This document shows, in pieces, positions 44,541 through 59,965 of a stretch of 64,000 bases of DNA. Each line of letters begins with the position of its first letter. The first letter of the stretch is position 1. Source of the stretch: Phycicoccus elongatus Lp2 (GTDB lineage: Bacteria > Actinomycetota > Actinomycetes > Actinomycetales > Dermatophilaceae); NCBI RefSeq assembly GCF_000367525.1, contig NZ_HF570956.1, forward strand, positions 177,777 through 241,776. The letters are read 5' to 3'. The translations under genes were made by a program, and so were the position numbers. The notes under the pieces were generated by a model, which was given only the letters and a program-made list of their open reading frames with translations, had not been told where the DNA came from and did not search any database.

Positions 44541-45728
44541 ATGGAGATTCCGATCGTCGCGGTCCTCACCGCCTGCGCGGGGCTCGTCGGCTTTCTCATC
44601 GCGCGGGTGGGGTATGCCGCGCGCCTCGCCGCCGCGACCACCGAGGCAGCACTGCTGCGGGAGCGGGTCGATGACCTGGAGGCCGCGTTGGCGCAGGACC
44701 AGGAGGCCGCCGCCCTGCTGGCACCGCTGCGCGACACGTTGGGGCGGGTGGAGGCCCAAGTGAGCGGGCTGGAGCGGGAGCGGGCGGAGCAGTTCGGGTC
44801 GATCCACCAGGCACTGCGGCGGGTCGAGAGCGGCACGGGCGAGTTGTCGCGGACCACGGCCAATCTGGTCGGGTCGCTGCGCTCCTCGACCGTGCGCGGA
44901 GCGTGGGGTGAGGTGCAGTTGCGCAGGGTGCTCGAGTTGGCCGGCATGCTCGCGCGCTGCGACTTCGAGGAGCAGGTGAGCACGACCACCATCCACGGGG
45001 CGGTGGTGCGCCCCGACGTCGTGGTCCGACTTCCCGGCCACCGCCAACTCGTGGTCGACGCGAAGGCACCGATGATGGCCTTCCTCGACGCCCAGGCGGA
45101 CGGGCTCGACGAGGAGGCTCGCGACGACCTGCTCGCCGATCACGCGCGGGCGCTCCGGGCCCACGTGGCCGGGCTGGCGCGCAAGGAGTACTGGTCGGCC
45201 TTCGAGGCCACCCCCGAGCTCGTCGTGTGTTTCGTGCCGAGCGATGCCGTGCTCGCCGCGGCCCTGGCCCGCGATCCGGCCCTCCACGAATGGGCCCTCG
45301 ACAGCAAAGTCGCCCTCGTGGGACCGGCCACCCTCCTGGCGCTCCTGCGGACAGCCGCACTGGCCTGGCAACAGGATGCCGTGACGGCCAGTGCTGCCGA
45401 GGTGTCGCGGCTGGGACGCGACCTCTACGCCCGGCTCTCCACCCTCGGCGAGCACACCGCCAGGCTCGGCCGGTCGCTCACGAGCAGCGTCGAGGCGTAC
45501 AACGCCTTCGTCGGGACGATGGAATCACGGGTCCTGGTCTCGGCCCGACGGATGAACGACCTCGGCATCGTGTCGACCCGGCTGCCCGACACGGCCCCAC
45601 TGGACGCCACACCCCGCGTGCTCACCGCGGCCGAGCTGATCGACGCCGCCGTCGCCCAGGACGCACGACCCGAGTTGGACCTCGGACTGACGCCGGACTC
45701 GGGGAGTGCGGCTCAGGAAGTCGGCTGA
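44541..45728 (+). CDS. rmuC: DNA recombination protein RmuC
   Basis: Protein of 395 aa with an N-terminal membrane helix (residues 3-25), a coiled-coil stretch to about 120 and the RmuC nuclease-like core (STVRGAWGEVQLRRVLELAG, RPDVVVRLPGHRQLVVDAKA). Said to limit inversions at short repeats in E. coli. The ATG at MEIPIVAVL is 7 nt after CAGAGT, a weak -10. Its 3' end overlaps the convergent reductase by 16 bp. Confidence 0.88.
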   Translation: MEIPIVAVLTACAGLVGFLIARVGYAARLAAATTEAALLRERVDDLEAALAQDQEAAALLAPLRDTLGRVEAQVSGLERERAEQFGSIHQALRRVESGTGELSRTTANLVGSLRSSTVRGAWGEVQLRRVLELAGMLARCDFEEQVSTTTIHGAVVRPDVVVRLPGHRQLVVDAKAPMMAFLDAQADGLDEEARDDLLADHARALRAHVAGLARKEYWSAFEATPELVVCFVPSDAVLAAALARDPALHEWALDSKVALVGPATLLALLRTAALAWQQDAVTASAAEVSRLGRDLYARLSTLGEHTARLGRSLTSSVEAYNAFVGTMESRVLVSARRMNDLGIVSTRLPDTAPLDATPRVLTAAELIDAAVAQDARPELDLGLTPDSGSAAQEVG

Positions 45729-46279
45729 CGCAGCGGGGCCAGGACCTCGGTCATCTGGACCACCTGGTCCAGGACGGTGGTCAGTTCCTTGACTCGCCTC
45801 TGGTCCGGAGTGAAGACCCCGTCGGTCCAGTCGTGGAAGGACGACAGGGACACCTGGGCGCGCACGACAACGCCGCGCGCATTGGCGATGATCTGGCGCC
45901 AGTGCTCGGTCGCTCGCACGCCACAGTCCGCCCCGTATCCCACGATGCCGAAGGCCTTGTGGTTCCACTCCGGGTAGAGCACGTCAAAGGCATTCTTCAA
46001 GGCGGCGGGCACGCCGTGGTTGTACTCGGGCGACACCCAGATGAAGCCGTCGAAGCGGTCGACCGCCTCGCTCCAGGCGCGCGTCTCGGCGCGTTCGTAG
46101 TGACGGTTGGCCGCTCCCGGGACGGTCTCCTCTTCGAGAAGAACGAGCCCGAAGGGCTTGAGGTCGAGAAGTTCGAAGTCGGCATCCGAGCGCTTGGCGG
46201 CGTGCTCGTGCACCCATTCGGCGACGGACAGGCCGACCCGGCCCGGGCGCGTGCTGCCGACGACGACGGCGATCTTCAT
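45713..46279 (-). CDS. NAD(P)H-dependent FMN reductase-like oxidoreductase
   Basis: Flavodoxin-fold protein of 188 aa: phosphate-binding VVVGSTRPGRVGLSVAEWV, and SPEYNHGVPAALKNAFDVLY which contacts FMN. It transfers electrons from NAD(P)H to flavin, quinone or azo compounds. AAGGA precedes the ATG. Tail-to-tail overlap with rmuC may give antisense transcription. Confidence 0.87.
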   Translation of the reverse strand: MKIAVVVGSTRPGRVGLSVAEWVHEHAAKRSDADFELLDLKPFGLVLLEEETVPGAANRHYERAETRAWSEAVDRFDGFIWVSPEYNHGVPAALKNAFDVLYPEWNHKAFGIVGYGADCGVRATEHWRQIIANARGVVVRAQVSLSSFHDWTDGVFTPDQRRVKELTTVLDQVVQMTEVLAPLRQPTS

Positions 46280-46366
46280 ATGGGGTCCTTCGGGATGGGG
46301 GCAGGGGCGCAGGCGATGGGGTCAGGAGTCGGGATCGACCAGGTCAGGGAAAGGCGATCGACCGGG

Positions 46367-47383
46367 TCAGTGCAGCGACCCTGAATCGGCGAGCGAGGCG
46401 GCGTCGTGGATCATCTTGTCGCTCATCCCGGCAGCCTTGAGATCACGACGGATCTCGTTGGGCAGCGCGAACATCAGCGACTCCTCGGCGGCAACGACCG
46501 GCCGGACGTCACCGAAGCCACGGTCGGAGAGGAACTCCAGAACCTCGCGCACGAGGATCTCCGGCACCGAGGCCCCCGACGTCACACCAACGGTGCTCAC
46601 GCCATCGAGCCAACCCTCGTCGATCTCGGCGGCATAGTCGACCAAGTGCCCGGCCCGCGACCCGTGCTCGAGGGCGACCTCGACCAGACGCACGGAATTG
46701 GAGGAGTTGCGCGAGCCGACGACGATCATCAGGTCGCACTCCCGGGCCATCTGCTTGACGGCCAGTTGACGGTTCTGGGTGGCGTAGCAGATGTCGTCGG
46801 ACGGCGGATCCTGGAGCGAGGGGAACTTCTCCCGAAGCAACCGCACGGTCTCCATCGTCTCGTCGACCGACAGGGTGGTCTGGGACAGCCAGACGACCTT
46901 CTCCGGGTCGCGGACCCCGACATTGGCGACATCGGCCGGTCCGTCGACGATCGTGATGTGGTCGGGCGCCTCACCGGAGGTGCCGACGACCTCCTCGTGG
47001 CCCTCGTGACCGATGAGCAGGATGTCGTAGTCGGCATCGGCGAAGCGGACGGCCTCGCGATGCACCTTGGTCACCAGGGGGCAGGTGGCGTCGACCGTCT
47101 TCAGCGAACGGGCGGCTGCCTCCTCGTGGACGATGGGCGCCACGCCATGCGCGGAGAAGATGACGGTGGCACCCTCGGGCACCTCGTCGGTCTCGTCGAC
47201 GAAGATCGCGCCACGCTTCTCCAGGGTCGTGACGACGTGCTTGTTGTGGACGATCTCCTTGCGGACGTAGACCGGCGGACCATAGAGCTCCAAGGCCTTC
47301 TCGACCGTGACGACCGCCCGGTCGACGCCGGCGCAGTACCCACGTGGGGCCGCCAGCAGGACGCGTCTGGTGTTCTCAGCCAT
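46367..47383 (-). CDS. ispH: 4-hydroxy-3-methylbut-2-enyl diphosphate reductase
   Basis: Terminal enzyme of the MEP isoprenoid pathway, 338 aa, yielding IPP and DMAPP. Three cluster cysteines are seen: [10 protein letters not shown] (C17), [12 protein letters not shown] (C101) and [10 protein letters not shown] (C199), with the catalytic TQN(R) and [12 protein letters not shown] 6 nt after TAGGAT: leaderless. The ferredoxin encoded at 14.3 kb is a plausible electron donor. Confidence 0.95.
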   Translation of the reverse strand: MAENTRRVLLAAPRGYCAGVDRAVVTVEKALELYGPPVYVRKEIVHNKHVVTTLEKRGAIFVDETDEVPEGATVIFSAHGVAPIVHEEAAARSLKTVDATCPLVTKVHREAVRFADADYDILLIGHEGHEEVVGTSGEAPDHITIVDGPADVANVGVRDPEKVVWLSQTTLSVDETMETVRLLREKFPSLQDPPSDDICYATQNRQLAVKQMARECDLMIVVGSRNSSNSVRLVEVALEHGSRAGHLVDYAAEIDEGWLDGVSTVGVTSGASVPEILVREVLEFLSDRGFGDVRPVVAAEESLMFALPNEIRRDLKAAGMSDKMIHDAASLADSGSLH

Positions 47384-47389
47384 TGCTCA

Positions 47390-47395
47390 ATCCTA
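47390..47395 (-). promoter_or_regulatory. -10 of leaderless ispH
   Basis: TAGGAT, 6 nt, then ATG. Confidence 0.5.
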
Positions 47396-47444
47396 CGTGT
47401 GGCGCGCCCCGCCATTTCCCGTCACACCCGTCACACTGGGCGCC

Positions 47445-48242
47445 ATGGAGACACCTACCCTCGCCCAACGCCTCGGCGCCGAGTTCCTCGGCACCTTCTG
47501 GCTCGTCTTCGGCGGCTGCGGCTCGGCCATGTTCGCCGCGGGCTTCGTCGCGCCCAACGTCGTCGCCGGCCAGAGCATCCACCTCGGCATCGGCTTCGTC
47601 GGCGTGGCCCTCGCCTTCGGTCTCACCGTCCTGACGATGGCGTATGCCGTCGGCCACATCTCGGGGGCTCATTTCAACCCCGCGGTGACGATCGGCCTGA
47701 CGGTGGCGAAGCGCTTCGAGTGGAAGGACGTGCCCGGCTACGTCATCACCCAGGTGATCGCGGGTCTGGCAGCCGGCGCTGCCCTCTACGGCATCGCCCG
47801 CGGCAAGGCGGGCTTCGACCCGGTGGGCAACATGGCCGCCAACGGCTACGGCGAGCACTCCCCCGGCGGCTACTCGCTGATGGCCGTGCTCTGCGCCGAG
47901 GCTCTCCTCACCGCGTTCTTCCTCTACATCATCCTGGGCGCCACGCACGATCGGGCGCCCTCCGGCTTCGCGCCGCTCGCGATCGGCCTGGGCCTGACCC
48001 TGATCCACCTGATCGCCATCCCGATCAGCAACACCTCGGTCAACCCGGCCCGCTCGACCGCCGTCGCGTTCTTCAATGGCAACGGTGCCCCCGGCCAGTT
48101 GTGGCTCTTCTGGCTCGCCCCGATCATCGGTGCCGCGATCGCTGGCGCAACCTTCCACCTGGTGACCGGCGTCGACCGTCGCGACCGCGACATCTCGGGC
48201 TCGATCTCCGAGCGCGACGCGGCCGACCACAGCAACGCCTGA
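47445..48242 (+). CDS. aqpZ: aquaporin Z
   Basis: Water channel of 265 aa with six helices and the two NPA loops, HFNPAVT and SVNPARS; the selectivity-filter Arg follows the second NPA. N-terminal [20 protein letters not shown] matches AqpZ closely. The start [14 protein letters not shown] fits family length. Divergent from ispH; repeat element B begins right after its stop. Confidence 0.93.
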   Translation: METPTLAQRLGAEFLGTFWLVFGGCGSAMFAAGFVAPNVVAGQSIHLGIGFVGVALAFGLTVLTMAYAVGHISGAHFNPAVTIGLTVAKRFEWKDVPGYVITQVIAGLAAGAALYGIARGKAGFDPVGNMAANGYGEHSPGGYSLMAVLCAEALLTAFFLYIILGATHDRAPSGFAPLAIGLGLTLIHLIAIPISNTSVNPARSTAVAFFNGNGAPGQLWLFWLAPIIGAAIAGATFHLVTGVDRRDRDISGSISERDAADHSNA

Positions 48243-48332
48243 CGGTCAACTTCTGCGATACGCGGACATCGTCTGGTCGACCGGAAATCGCCGCACGCAA
48301 ACCAACCGTCCGCGTCACGCAGAAGTTGTCGG
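48243..48332. repeat. dispersed triple-palindrome element, copy B
   Basis: Left core 48251-48267 is degenerate (TTCTGCGATACGCGGAC), right core 48308-48324 is GTCCGCGTCACGCAGAA, again 57 bp apart. The centre CGACCGGAAATCGCCG is midway. Outer flanks CGGTCAAC and GTTGTCGG are imperfect inverted repeats. It lies between two genes in the same direction, the only copy not between convergent genes. Confidence 0.8.
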
Positions 48333-48355
48333 GGGCGGATGAGAGGCTGTGCCGC

Positions 48356-50737
<2,382 letters not shown>

Positions 50738-50746
50738 CATGAGCGC

Positions 50747-51979
50747 GTGACCCCGCTGCCCGAGCGCGCTGCCGACACCTCGGCCGAGCAGCCGTGGCCG
50801 GTGCGGCTGTTGTCGGCCAAGATCGGCGAGTATGTCGACAAGATGTCGACCTGTTGGATCGAGGGGCAGGTCGTCCAGCTCAACCGCCGACCGGGCGCGG
50901 GCACGGCATACCTCACCCTGCGGGACACCGACGTCGACATGTCCTTCTCGGTGTCGGTGCGCACGACCACCCTCGACGCGATGCCGCCGCTCTCCCCCGG
51001 CGCCCGGGTCGTCACCCAGGTCAAACCGGTGTTCTGGGAGCGCAGCGGCAGCCTGCAGCTCGATGCCCGGCAGATCCGCCCGGTCGGTGTCGGTGACCTC
51101 CTCGCCCGCCTCGACCAACTGGGTCGGACTCTCGCCGCCGAGGGCCTCTTCGATCGCGACCGCAAACGGGCGCTGCCCTTCCTTCCGCGACGGATCGGCG
51201 TGGTCACCGGGAGAGCGGGCGCCGCCGAGAATGACGTCGTCGAGAACGCCCGCCGACGGTGGCCCGCTGTTGTCTTCGAGATTCGCCAGGTCGCCGTCCA
51301 AGGACCGACCGCGGTCACCGAGGTGATGGCGGCGCTCGCCGAGCTCGATCGCCTCGCCGAGGTCGACGTCATCGTCATCGCGCGCGGTGGCGGGAGCCTC
51401 GAGGACCTCCTGCCCTTCAGCAACGAGGCCCTCCTGCGCGCCGTCGCCGCCGCCACCACCCCGGTGGTGTCCGCGATCGGCCACGACATCGACCGCCCCC
51501 TGCTCGACCTGGTCGCCGACCGCCGCGCGTCCACCCCGACCGACGCCGCGGCTCTCGTCGTCCCCGACGCGCAGGCCGAGTATGCCGCGGTGCTGGCCGC
51601 CAAGGACCGACTGCGTCGCACGCTGGGGGCACGGCTGCAACGCGAGCGCGAGCGCCTCGTCCAACTCAGGACGCGGCCGGTGCTCGCCGACCCTGCGGCC
51701 TACGTGCGCGGACAACGAGAGGTCGTGGGCGCCCTGCGGCAGCGGGCCCACCGGCGCCTCGAGGCCCGCGTGCACCGCGAACACGACGCGATCGCCGGGC
51801 TCTGTCGCCATGGCCGGGCCCTGTCCCCCCTCGCCACACTCGATCGGGGCTATGCGCTCGTCCAGCAGGTCGACGGCACGATCGTGCGTGACCCCGAGCA
51901 ACTCGACGGCGGTGAACTCCTGCGCGTGAGCGTGGCCCACGGCGACTTCGGGGTTCGCACCGTCGGGGGTGCGTCATAG
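50747..51979 (+). CDS. xseA: exodeoxyribonuclease VII large subunit
   Basis: Nuclease subunit of 410 aa degrading single-stranded DNA. N-terminal OB fold (WIEGQVVQLNRRPGAGTAYL), then the catalytic region with IGVVTGRAGAAENDVVENAR, VIVIARGGGSLEDLLPFSNE and SAIGHDIDRPLLDLVADRRA; a coiled-coil C-terminal part for XseB binding ends LDRGYALVQ. Leaderless GTG start. Divergent from no gene but 369 nt downstream in phase with xseB. Confidence 0.93.
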   Translation: MTPLPERAADTSAEQPWPVRLLSAKIGEYVDKMSTCWIEGQVVQLNRRPGAGTAYLTLRDTDVDMSFSVSVRTTTLDAMPPLSPGARVVTQVKPVFWERSGSLQLDARQIRPVGVGDLLARLDQLGRTLAAEGLFDRDRKRALPFLPRRIGVVTGRAGAAENDVVENARRRWPAVVFEIRQVAVQGPTAVTEVMAALAELDRLAEVDVIVIARGGGSLEDLLPFSNEALLRAVAAATTPVVSAIGHDIDRPLLDLVADRRASTPTDAAALVVPDAQAEYAAVLAAKDRLRRTLGARLQRERERLVQLRTRPVLADPAAYVRGQREVVGALRQRAHRRLEARVHREHDAIAGLCRHGRALSPLATLDRGYALVQQVDGTIVRDPEQLDGGELLRVSVAHGDFGVRTVGGAS

Positions 51980-51982
51980 GGT
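51977..51982 (+). promoter_or_regulatory. -10 of leaderless xseB, built on the xseA stop codon
   Basis: TAGGGT starts with the xseA TAG; 7 nt later is GTG GCC AAG. Confidence 0.5.
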
Positions 51983-51989
51983 GGTCGAC

Positions 51990-52217
51990 GTGGCCAAGGA
52001 CAAGAGCGCACCCCCGGCGGAGGTCGAGGACCCCAATGCCGATGTCGCCGACCTCTCCTATGAAGCGGCGCGTGACGAGTTGACCTCGATCGTCGCCACC
52101 CTGGAGTCCGGCCAGGTCGGTCTGGAGGAGTCGATGACCCTCTGGGCACGTGGCGAGGTGCTCGCCGCCCACTGCGAGGGCTGGCTCGACGCGGCCGAGG
52201 CCAAGCTCAAGGCGTGA
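51990..52217 (+). CDS. xseB: exodeoxyribonuclease VII small subunit
   Basis: Protein of 75 aa: LSYEAARDELTSIVATLESG then GLEESMTLWARGEVLAAHCE, the XseB coiled-coil signature. The start GTG (MAKDKSAPP) is chosen by the -10 spacing rather than an earlier in-frame codon. Its end overlaps the convergent DUF4245 gene by 11 bp. Confidence 0.92.
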   Translation: MAKDKSAPPAEVEDPNADVADLSYEAARDELTSIVATLESGQVGLEESMTLWARGEVLAAHCEGWLDAAEAKLKA

Positions 52218-52788
52218 CGACGGTGAGGTGCTCGATGAGCACCTCCAACTCCTCGAAGGTGCCCGTGCCGGTGACCAGGGTGGTCAGTTCGCCGGTCGTC
52301 TCGGGCGTGTGCACCAGGGAGTTCTGCACCTTGGAGGGTCGCTCGTACTTCGCCCACGTGCGGCCCGCCACGTCGACGGTGCCCTTGGCGACGGCCCGGT
52401 TGATCTCGGTCTCGATCCACAGCGAGGTCGCGTCCTTGGTCTGCTCGACCGACACGTAGTTGCCTGACGGCGCCTGGTAGCCCGCGAGCCAGGTCATCGC
52501 CCCGTCCCCCGTGCGCACGTAGCGCGCGCTGGTGGGCTGCCAGCCGGTGGGGAGCCCGGCAGCGATCGAGATGGGCCAGCCGCTCTGGGTGGCCACCTCG
52601 GCCGCTCGCGCGGGGATGTCGACCGGCGGGCCCGACAGGGAGTTGACCCGGGGCACCATGAAGATGATCACGGCCATGAAGCCGAGGATCACGATCAGCG
52701 AGCGCACCAGGTTGGAGGCCGATCCCATCGAGTATCGGCTGCGCGGCGCCGTCGGTGGCGTCGACTCAGTGGTCTGCGGGGTGCTCAC
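52207..52788 (-). CDS. DUF4245 membrane-anchored protein
   Basis: Protein of 193 aa: disordered N-terminus, one transmembrane helix (about residues 28-46, VRSLIVILGFMAVIIFMVP) and an exported domain with LPTGWQPTSARYVRTGDGAM and WAKYERPSKVQNSLVH. The family is common next to xseB/fumarase genes in actinobacteria; role unknown. Start chosen at GTG with GGGGGA directly upstream; an in-frame GTG at 52821 is an alternative. Confidence 0.8.
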   Translation of the reverse strand: MSTPQTTESTPPTAPRSRYSMGSASNLVRSLIVILGFMAVIIFMVPRVNSLSGPPVDIPARAAEVATQSGWPISIAAGLPTGWQPTSARYVRTGDGAMTWLAGYQAPSGNYVSVEQTKDATSLWIETEINRAVAKGTVDVAGRTWAKYERPSKVQNSLVHTPETTGELTTLVTGTGTFEELEVLIEHLTVVTP

Positions 52789-52847
52789 TCCCCCATCGTC
52801 GCCGACAATGGCGCTGGTCACCCAATCGGCCCCCGACCACCCACCAC

Positions 52848-52853
52848 TAGAGT
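52848..52853 (+). promoter_or_regulatory. -10 of the pfkB-fumarase operon
   Basis: TAGAGT; here a leader of about 30 nt with GGAGG 8 nt before the ATG follows, unlike the leaderless genes. Confidence 0.45.
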
Positions 52854-52890
52854 CGGGAGTGCCAGCGGTGCAACCTCGGAGGCGAAACAG

Positions 52891-53832
52891 ATGGACACGC
52901 GTGTGCTCGTGGTCGGTGAGGTGCTCATCGACGTGGTCCGGACCGCGGACGGATCGGTGACCGAGCACGTGGGTGGTTCCCCCGCCAATGTGGCGACCGG
53001 GCTTGCGCGCCTGGGGCATCCCACCGACTTCGCGACGACCGTCGGCACGGACGACCACGGCAACGCCTGCCTGGATCATATGCAGACCCGCGGCGTGGTC
53101 ACCCTCCCGTCGAGCCGAACGGCCGAGCCGACGTCGGTCGCCGACGCCACCATCGACGACAGCGGCGCCGCGACCTACCGCTTCGACCTCCACTGGAACC
53201 TGGCGCCCGTGCCGATCCGCAGCGACGTCGGCCACGTGCACACCGGCTCGATCGCAGCGACCCAGGCACCCGGAGCCGCGCGGGTCCTCACCACGCTGCG
53301 GGAGGCGCGCGATCGCGCCACCATCTCCTACGACCCCAACGCCCGTCCCTCGATCATGGGCGAGCCGGAGTCGGTCAAACCCGTCATGGAGGGGATCATC
53401 GCGCTCTCCGATGTCGTCAAGGCGAGCGAGGACGACATCGCGTGGCTCTACCCCGGCCGCCGGCTCGACGACGTGCTCGACGACTGGCATGCACTCGGCG
53501 CCGCCTTGGTGCTCGTGACCCTGGGACCCGAGGGCGTTGCCTTCCGCGTGCCCGCCACCGGCGAGGTGATCAGGTATGCCGCGCAGGTCACCGACAACGC
53601 CGCCGTTGTCGACACGGTCGGTGCTGGTGACTCGTTCATGGCCGGCCTGGTCTCGGGACTGCTCGACGCCGGCCTGCTCGGTTCACCCGACACACGCGAG
53701 GCACTGGCTGCCGCCGGCGTGGACCAGGTCACTGACGCCGTGGACCGCGCCCTGGCCACCAGCGGCGTCACGGTCACCAGGGCCGGGGCCTACTCCCCGA
53801 CCCGCGAGGAACTGCACACCGAAAGAGGTTGA
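52891..53832 (+). CDS. PfkB-family carbohydrate kinase (fructokinase-like)
   Basis: Ribokinase-fold sugar kinase of 313 aa. GEVLIDVV and [15 protein letters not shown] at the N-terminus (substrate side) and [19 protein letters not shown] with the catalytic Asp at the ATP site. Substrate is probably fructose or a related sugar. First gene of a run with fumarase and carbonic anhydrases. Confidence 0.87.
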   Translation: MDTRVLVVGEVLIDVVRTADGSVTEHVGGSPANVATGLARLGHPTDFATTVGTDDHGNACLDHMQTRGVVTLPSSRTAEPTSVADATIDDSGAATYRFDLHWNLAPVPIRSDVGHVHTGSIAATQAPGAARVLTTLREARDRATISYDPNARPSIMGEPESVKPVMEGIIALSDVVKASEDDIAWLYPGRRLDDVLDDWHALGAALVLVTLGPEGVAFRVPATGEVIRYAAQVTDNAAVVDTVGAGDSFMAGLVSGLLDAGLLGSPDTREALAAAGVDQVTDAVDRALATSGVTVTRAGAYSPTREELHTERG

Positions 53833-53837
53833 GCTCG

Positions 53838-55564
<1,727 letters not shown>

Positions 55565-55568
<4 letters not shown>

Positions 55569-56068
55569 CGACGATGACCCCCTTTGACGACCTGCTCGCG
55601 GCCAACCGCGAGTACGCAGCGACCAACGACATCCTCGGGTTCGACGGCATTGCCCACGCCGGCGTCGCGGTCGTGACCTGCATGGACAGCCGGATCGACC
55701 CCTTGGGGATGCTCGGCCTCAAGCCGGGCGACGCCAAGATCTTCCGCAACCCCGGGGGGCGCGTCACCGGCAATGCGCTCGAGGCGCTCGTCCTGGCCGT
55801 GCACCTGCTCAACGTCGACCGGATCCTCATCGTCCCGCACACCCGGTGTGCCATGGCGTCGAGCACTGAGCAGGAGCTCCGCGACCGGATCTCGGCCTCG
55901 GCCGGCACCAGCGCGGCGTGGCAGGGCTTCCACGTCGTGCGGGACCAGCACCAAGCCCTGCGTCAGGACGTCGCCGCGGTCCGGTCACACCCCCTCATCA
56001 GCGGTCGCGCCGACGTCGGGGGCTTCGTCTACGACGTCGACACCGGCCTGCTCGCCACGATCGACTGA
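55565..56068 (+). CDS. beta-carbonic anhydrase (type D-like, short)
   Basis: Zinc enzyme of 167 aa interconverting CO2 and bicarbonate. Zinc/catalytic motifs are [10 protein letters not shown] (Cys, Asp, Arg) and the His-Cys pair in VPHTRCAM, the latter as PHTRC rather than GHS.CG, as in Rv1284-like enzymes. Overlaps the fumarase stop. Confidence 0.87.
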
Positions 56069-56076
56069 CGCCGCAC

Positions 56077-56748
56077 GTGGGGGTGGACCGCCAACGGCCG
56101 CAACCCGGCACGCGACCGACGACACCGGGGCAGGCCTGGGCCGTCCTGCGCGCAGGCAACGCTCGCTTCATGGCCGATGCGCGGGACCGTCCCCACCGGG
56201 ACACCACGATCCGTCAGCGGCTGGCGCACAAGCAGAGCCCCTTCGCGGTGCTCTTCGGATGCGCGGACAGTCGTGTCGGCGCCGAGATCATCTTCGACCA
56301 GGGTCTGGGTGATCTCTTCGTCGCGCGGACAGCCGGGCACGTCGTCGATGTCAGCGTCCTCGGGTCGATCGAGTTCGGGATCGCCGAGCTGGGCATCCCG
56401 CTCGTCGTCGTCCTCGGTCACGACTCCTGCGGGGCGGTCGGGGCGACCATGGCAGCCGCCCGCTCGGGGGTGATGCCGCCGGGCTTCCTGCGCGACATCG
56501 TCGAACGCGTCACGCCCTCCCTCGTCGCCGCCCGGCGCCGCCACCCCGATCCCACGGTCGACGAGGTGGAACACGAGCACATCGGGCAGACCGTCGGCCT
56601 GCTCGCCGAACGCTCGGTGCTCATCAGTCGCCGTATCGCGCAGGGCCGGCTCGCGATCGTGGGCGTGCAGTATGCGCTCACCGAGGGCGAAGCCCGCCTC
56701 ACCCATGTCGTCGGCGACGTGGGCCAGACACCACTCGACGACCGATGA
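56077..56748 (+). CDS. beta-carbonic anhydrase (plant-type/CynT-like)
   Basis: Second carbonic anhydrase, 223 aa, of a different subgroup: FGCADSRVGAEIIFDQGLGD and LGHDSCGAVGATM give the Cys-Asp-Arg and His-x2-Cys sets. The two enzymes share little sequence, so this is not a recent duplication. The GTG chosen has no strong SD; another GTG lies two codons on. Confidence 0.87.
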   Translation: MGVDRQRPQPGTRPTTPGQAWAVLRAGNARFMADARDRPHRDTTIRQRLAHKQSPFAVLFGCADSRVGAEIIFDQGLGDLFVARTAGHVVDVSVLGSIEFGIAELGIPLVVVLGHDSCGAVGATMAAARSGVMPPGFLRDIVERVTPSLVAARRRHPDPTVDEVEHEHIGQTVGLLAERSVLISRRIAQGRLAIVGVQYALTEGEARLTHVVGDVGQTPLDDR

Positions 56749-56758
56749 CGGGCCTGCG

Positions 56759-57580
56759 ATGATGGGCATGCACGTCGACTCGCTGCGCATCCATCCACTC
56801 AAGAGCGGAGCCATCAGGCATCTGACCGCCTCGGGGGTCAGACGCTCCGGCCTCGTCGGCGACCGCGCCTGGATGGTCGTGGACGGTGACGGCGAGTGCG
56901 TCACGGCCAGGACCGATCGAGCCCTCTTCACGCTCACGGCAGAACCGTTGCCGGACAACGGCCTTCGGCTCACCTCGCGCGTTGGCGACGTCGTGGAGGT
57001 ATGCCGTCCCGCCGCCGACGCGGCAACCGTCGCCGTGACTGTGCACCGCAGACCAGCGGCACCCGGCCTCATCGCAGCCGACGCTGCACAGGCCCTGGTC
57101 CGGTCGACCCTGGGTCGGGACGACGTCACCCTCGTGGCGTGCAGCGACCCCAACCAACGCCGTCTCCACCCGGAGTTCTCCCAGGAAGGGGACACCACGG
57201 CATACGCCGACGGCTATCCGGTGACCCTCGCGAGTCTGGCCTCGCTGCGGGAACTGCAGCGGCTGGGAGCCGGCGACCTGCCGATCGACAGGTTCCGGCC
57301 GAATGTCGTCATCGACGGCGACCTCGATCCCTTCGCGGAGGAGCAGTGGACGCGGGTGACGCTCGGGGAAACCATCTTTCGCGTCGCCACGGGCGTCGAC
57401 CGGTGCTCGATGACCCTGCTCGATCCGCAGACCCTGAGGACCGGTCCCGAGCCGATTCGCACGCTGTCACGACACCGCACGTGGGAGGGGAAGACGTGGT
57501 TCTGCATCCACCTCATTCCGGAGTTGGCCGATGACCAGACCACAACGCTCGCGGTGGGTGACCTCGTCTCGATAGCGTGA
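56759..57580 (+). CDS. MOSC domain protein (MOCOS C-terminal-like)
   Basis: Protein of 273 aa. N-terminal MOSC beta-barrel (HVDSLRIHPLKSGAIRHLTA, GDRAWMVVDGDGECVTAR) and a C-terminal MOSC domain with DRFRPNVVIDGDLDPFAEEQ and VDRCSMTLLDPQT, whose Cys is the proposed sulfur/metal ligand. Such proteins act on molybdenum-cofactor sulfur or N-hydroxylated substrates (YcbX/mARC-like). Three in-frame ATGs occur within ten bases; the third (56768) is most family-like. Confidence 0.82.
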   Translation: MMGMHVDSLRIHPLKSGAIRHLTASGVRRSGLVGDRAWMVVDGDGECVTARTDRALFTLTAEPLPDNGLRLTSRVGDVVEVCRPAADAATVAVTVHRRPAAPGLIAADAAQALVRSTLGRDDVTLVACSDPNQRRLHPEFSQEGDTTAYADGYPVTLASLASLRELQRLGAGDLPIDRFRPNVVIDGDLDPFAEEQWTRVTLGETIFRVATGVDRCSMTLLDPQTLRTGPEPIRTLSRHRTWEGKTWFCIHLIPELADDQTTTLAVGDLVSIA

Positions 57581-57583
57581 GGC

Positions 57584-58954
<1,371 letters not shown>

Positions 58955-59089
58955 CCGGCCCGACATCCCGGTCCTGTCACCGGTTGGTCACGATTTGGGA
59001 CTTCGACGGGCTTCGTGACGCAGATGTGATTGCCTACGGCTCGGTGCGGTGCGACCGTTGCCCCACCATCACTGAAAAGGAGTTACCCG

Positions 59090-59941
59090 GTGTCCTTCAC
59101 CTCTCGCCGGCGCGTCGCCATGACGGCTGCTGCCGCCCTTTCCGCTCTCGCGCTTGCCGCGTGCGGTTCCTCCGACAGCGGCTCGAGCTCGAGCTCGGGC
59201 TCGGGCTCCAGCGCCGCTGCTGACGGCGCCCCCACCCTGCTCAAGTCGGGCGTGCTCCAGGTCTGCACCCACCTGTCCTACAAGCCGTTCCAGTTCAAGG
59301 ACGACAGCGGCAAGGTCGTCGGCTTCGACGTCGACGTGATGGACCTGGTGGCCAAGAAGCTCGGCGCGACGCAGGAGATCGTCGACATCGACTTCGCGCA
59401 GATCACCTCGGGCGCCGTCTTCGCCGCCAAGAAGTGCGACGCCGGCGCTGCGGCGACCACGATCAACGACAAGCGCAAGCAGGCCATTCTCTTCTCCGAC
59501 CCGTACTTCGACGCCACGCAGGCGCTGCTGGTCAAGAAGGACTCGGGCATCACCGACCTCTCCGGCCTCAAGGGCAAGAAGATCGGCGTCCAGACCGACA
59601 CCACCGGGGCCGACTACACCGAGAAGAACAAGGACGCCAACGGCTACGAGGTCGTCGTCTTCGACGACCTGCCCACGCAGCTCGCCGGCGTGCTCTCCGG
59701 CCGGGTCGACGCCGCCATCAACGACAACGGTGTCGTCTTCGACTACGCCAAGGACAACCCCACCACCGAGGTGACCAAGGAATTCAACACCGGTGAGCAG
59801 TACGGCTTCATGTTCAAGAAGGACGACGCCAATGGCACCGCCCTCGCGAAGGTGACCAACGAGGTGCTCACGGCGTCGAAGGCCGACGGCAGCTACAACG
59901 ACATCTACAAGAAGTGGTTCGGCGTCGACGCTCCCAAGTGA
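59090..59941 (+). CDS. polar amino acid ABC transporter, substrate-binding lipoprotein
   Basis: Family 3 solute-binding protein of 283 aa. Signal SRRRVAMTAAAALSALALAA with lipobox LAAC, Ser/Gly linker, then PFQFKDDSGKVVGFDVDVMD and FSDPYFDATQALLV. AGGAG lies 7 nt before the GTG start. Ligand probably glutamine, glutamate or another polar amino acid. 135 bp upstream up to the GH1 stop hold the promoter; no clear -10/-35 pair found. Confidence 0.88.
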   Translation: MSFTSRRRVAMTAAAALSALALAACGSSDSGSSSSSGSGSSAAADGAPTLLKSGVLQVCTHLSYKPFQFKDDSGKVVGFDVDVMDLVAKKLGATQEIVDIDFAQITSGAVFAAKKCDAGAAATTINDKRKQAILFSDPYFDATQALLVKKDSGITDLSGLKGKKIGVQTDTTGADYTEKNKDANGYEVVVFDDLPTQLAGVLSGRVDAAINDNGVVFDYAKDNPTTEVTKEFNTGEQYGFMFKKDDANGTALAKVTNEVLTASKADGSYNDIYKKWFGVDAPK

Positions 59942-59965
59942 CGCGAAAGCCTTTTCACTCGCCGA

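Noticed and set aside
59013-59030. TTCGTGACGCAGAT as a further copy of the 17-bp core
   Set aside because: Two bases shorter in the left arm and no partner core 57 bp away or CGACCGG centre.
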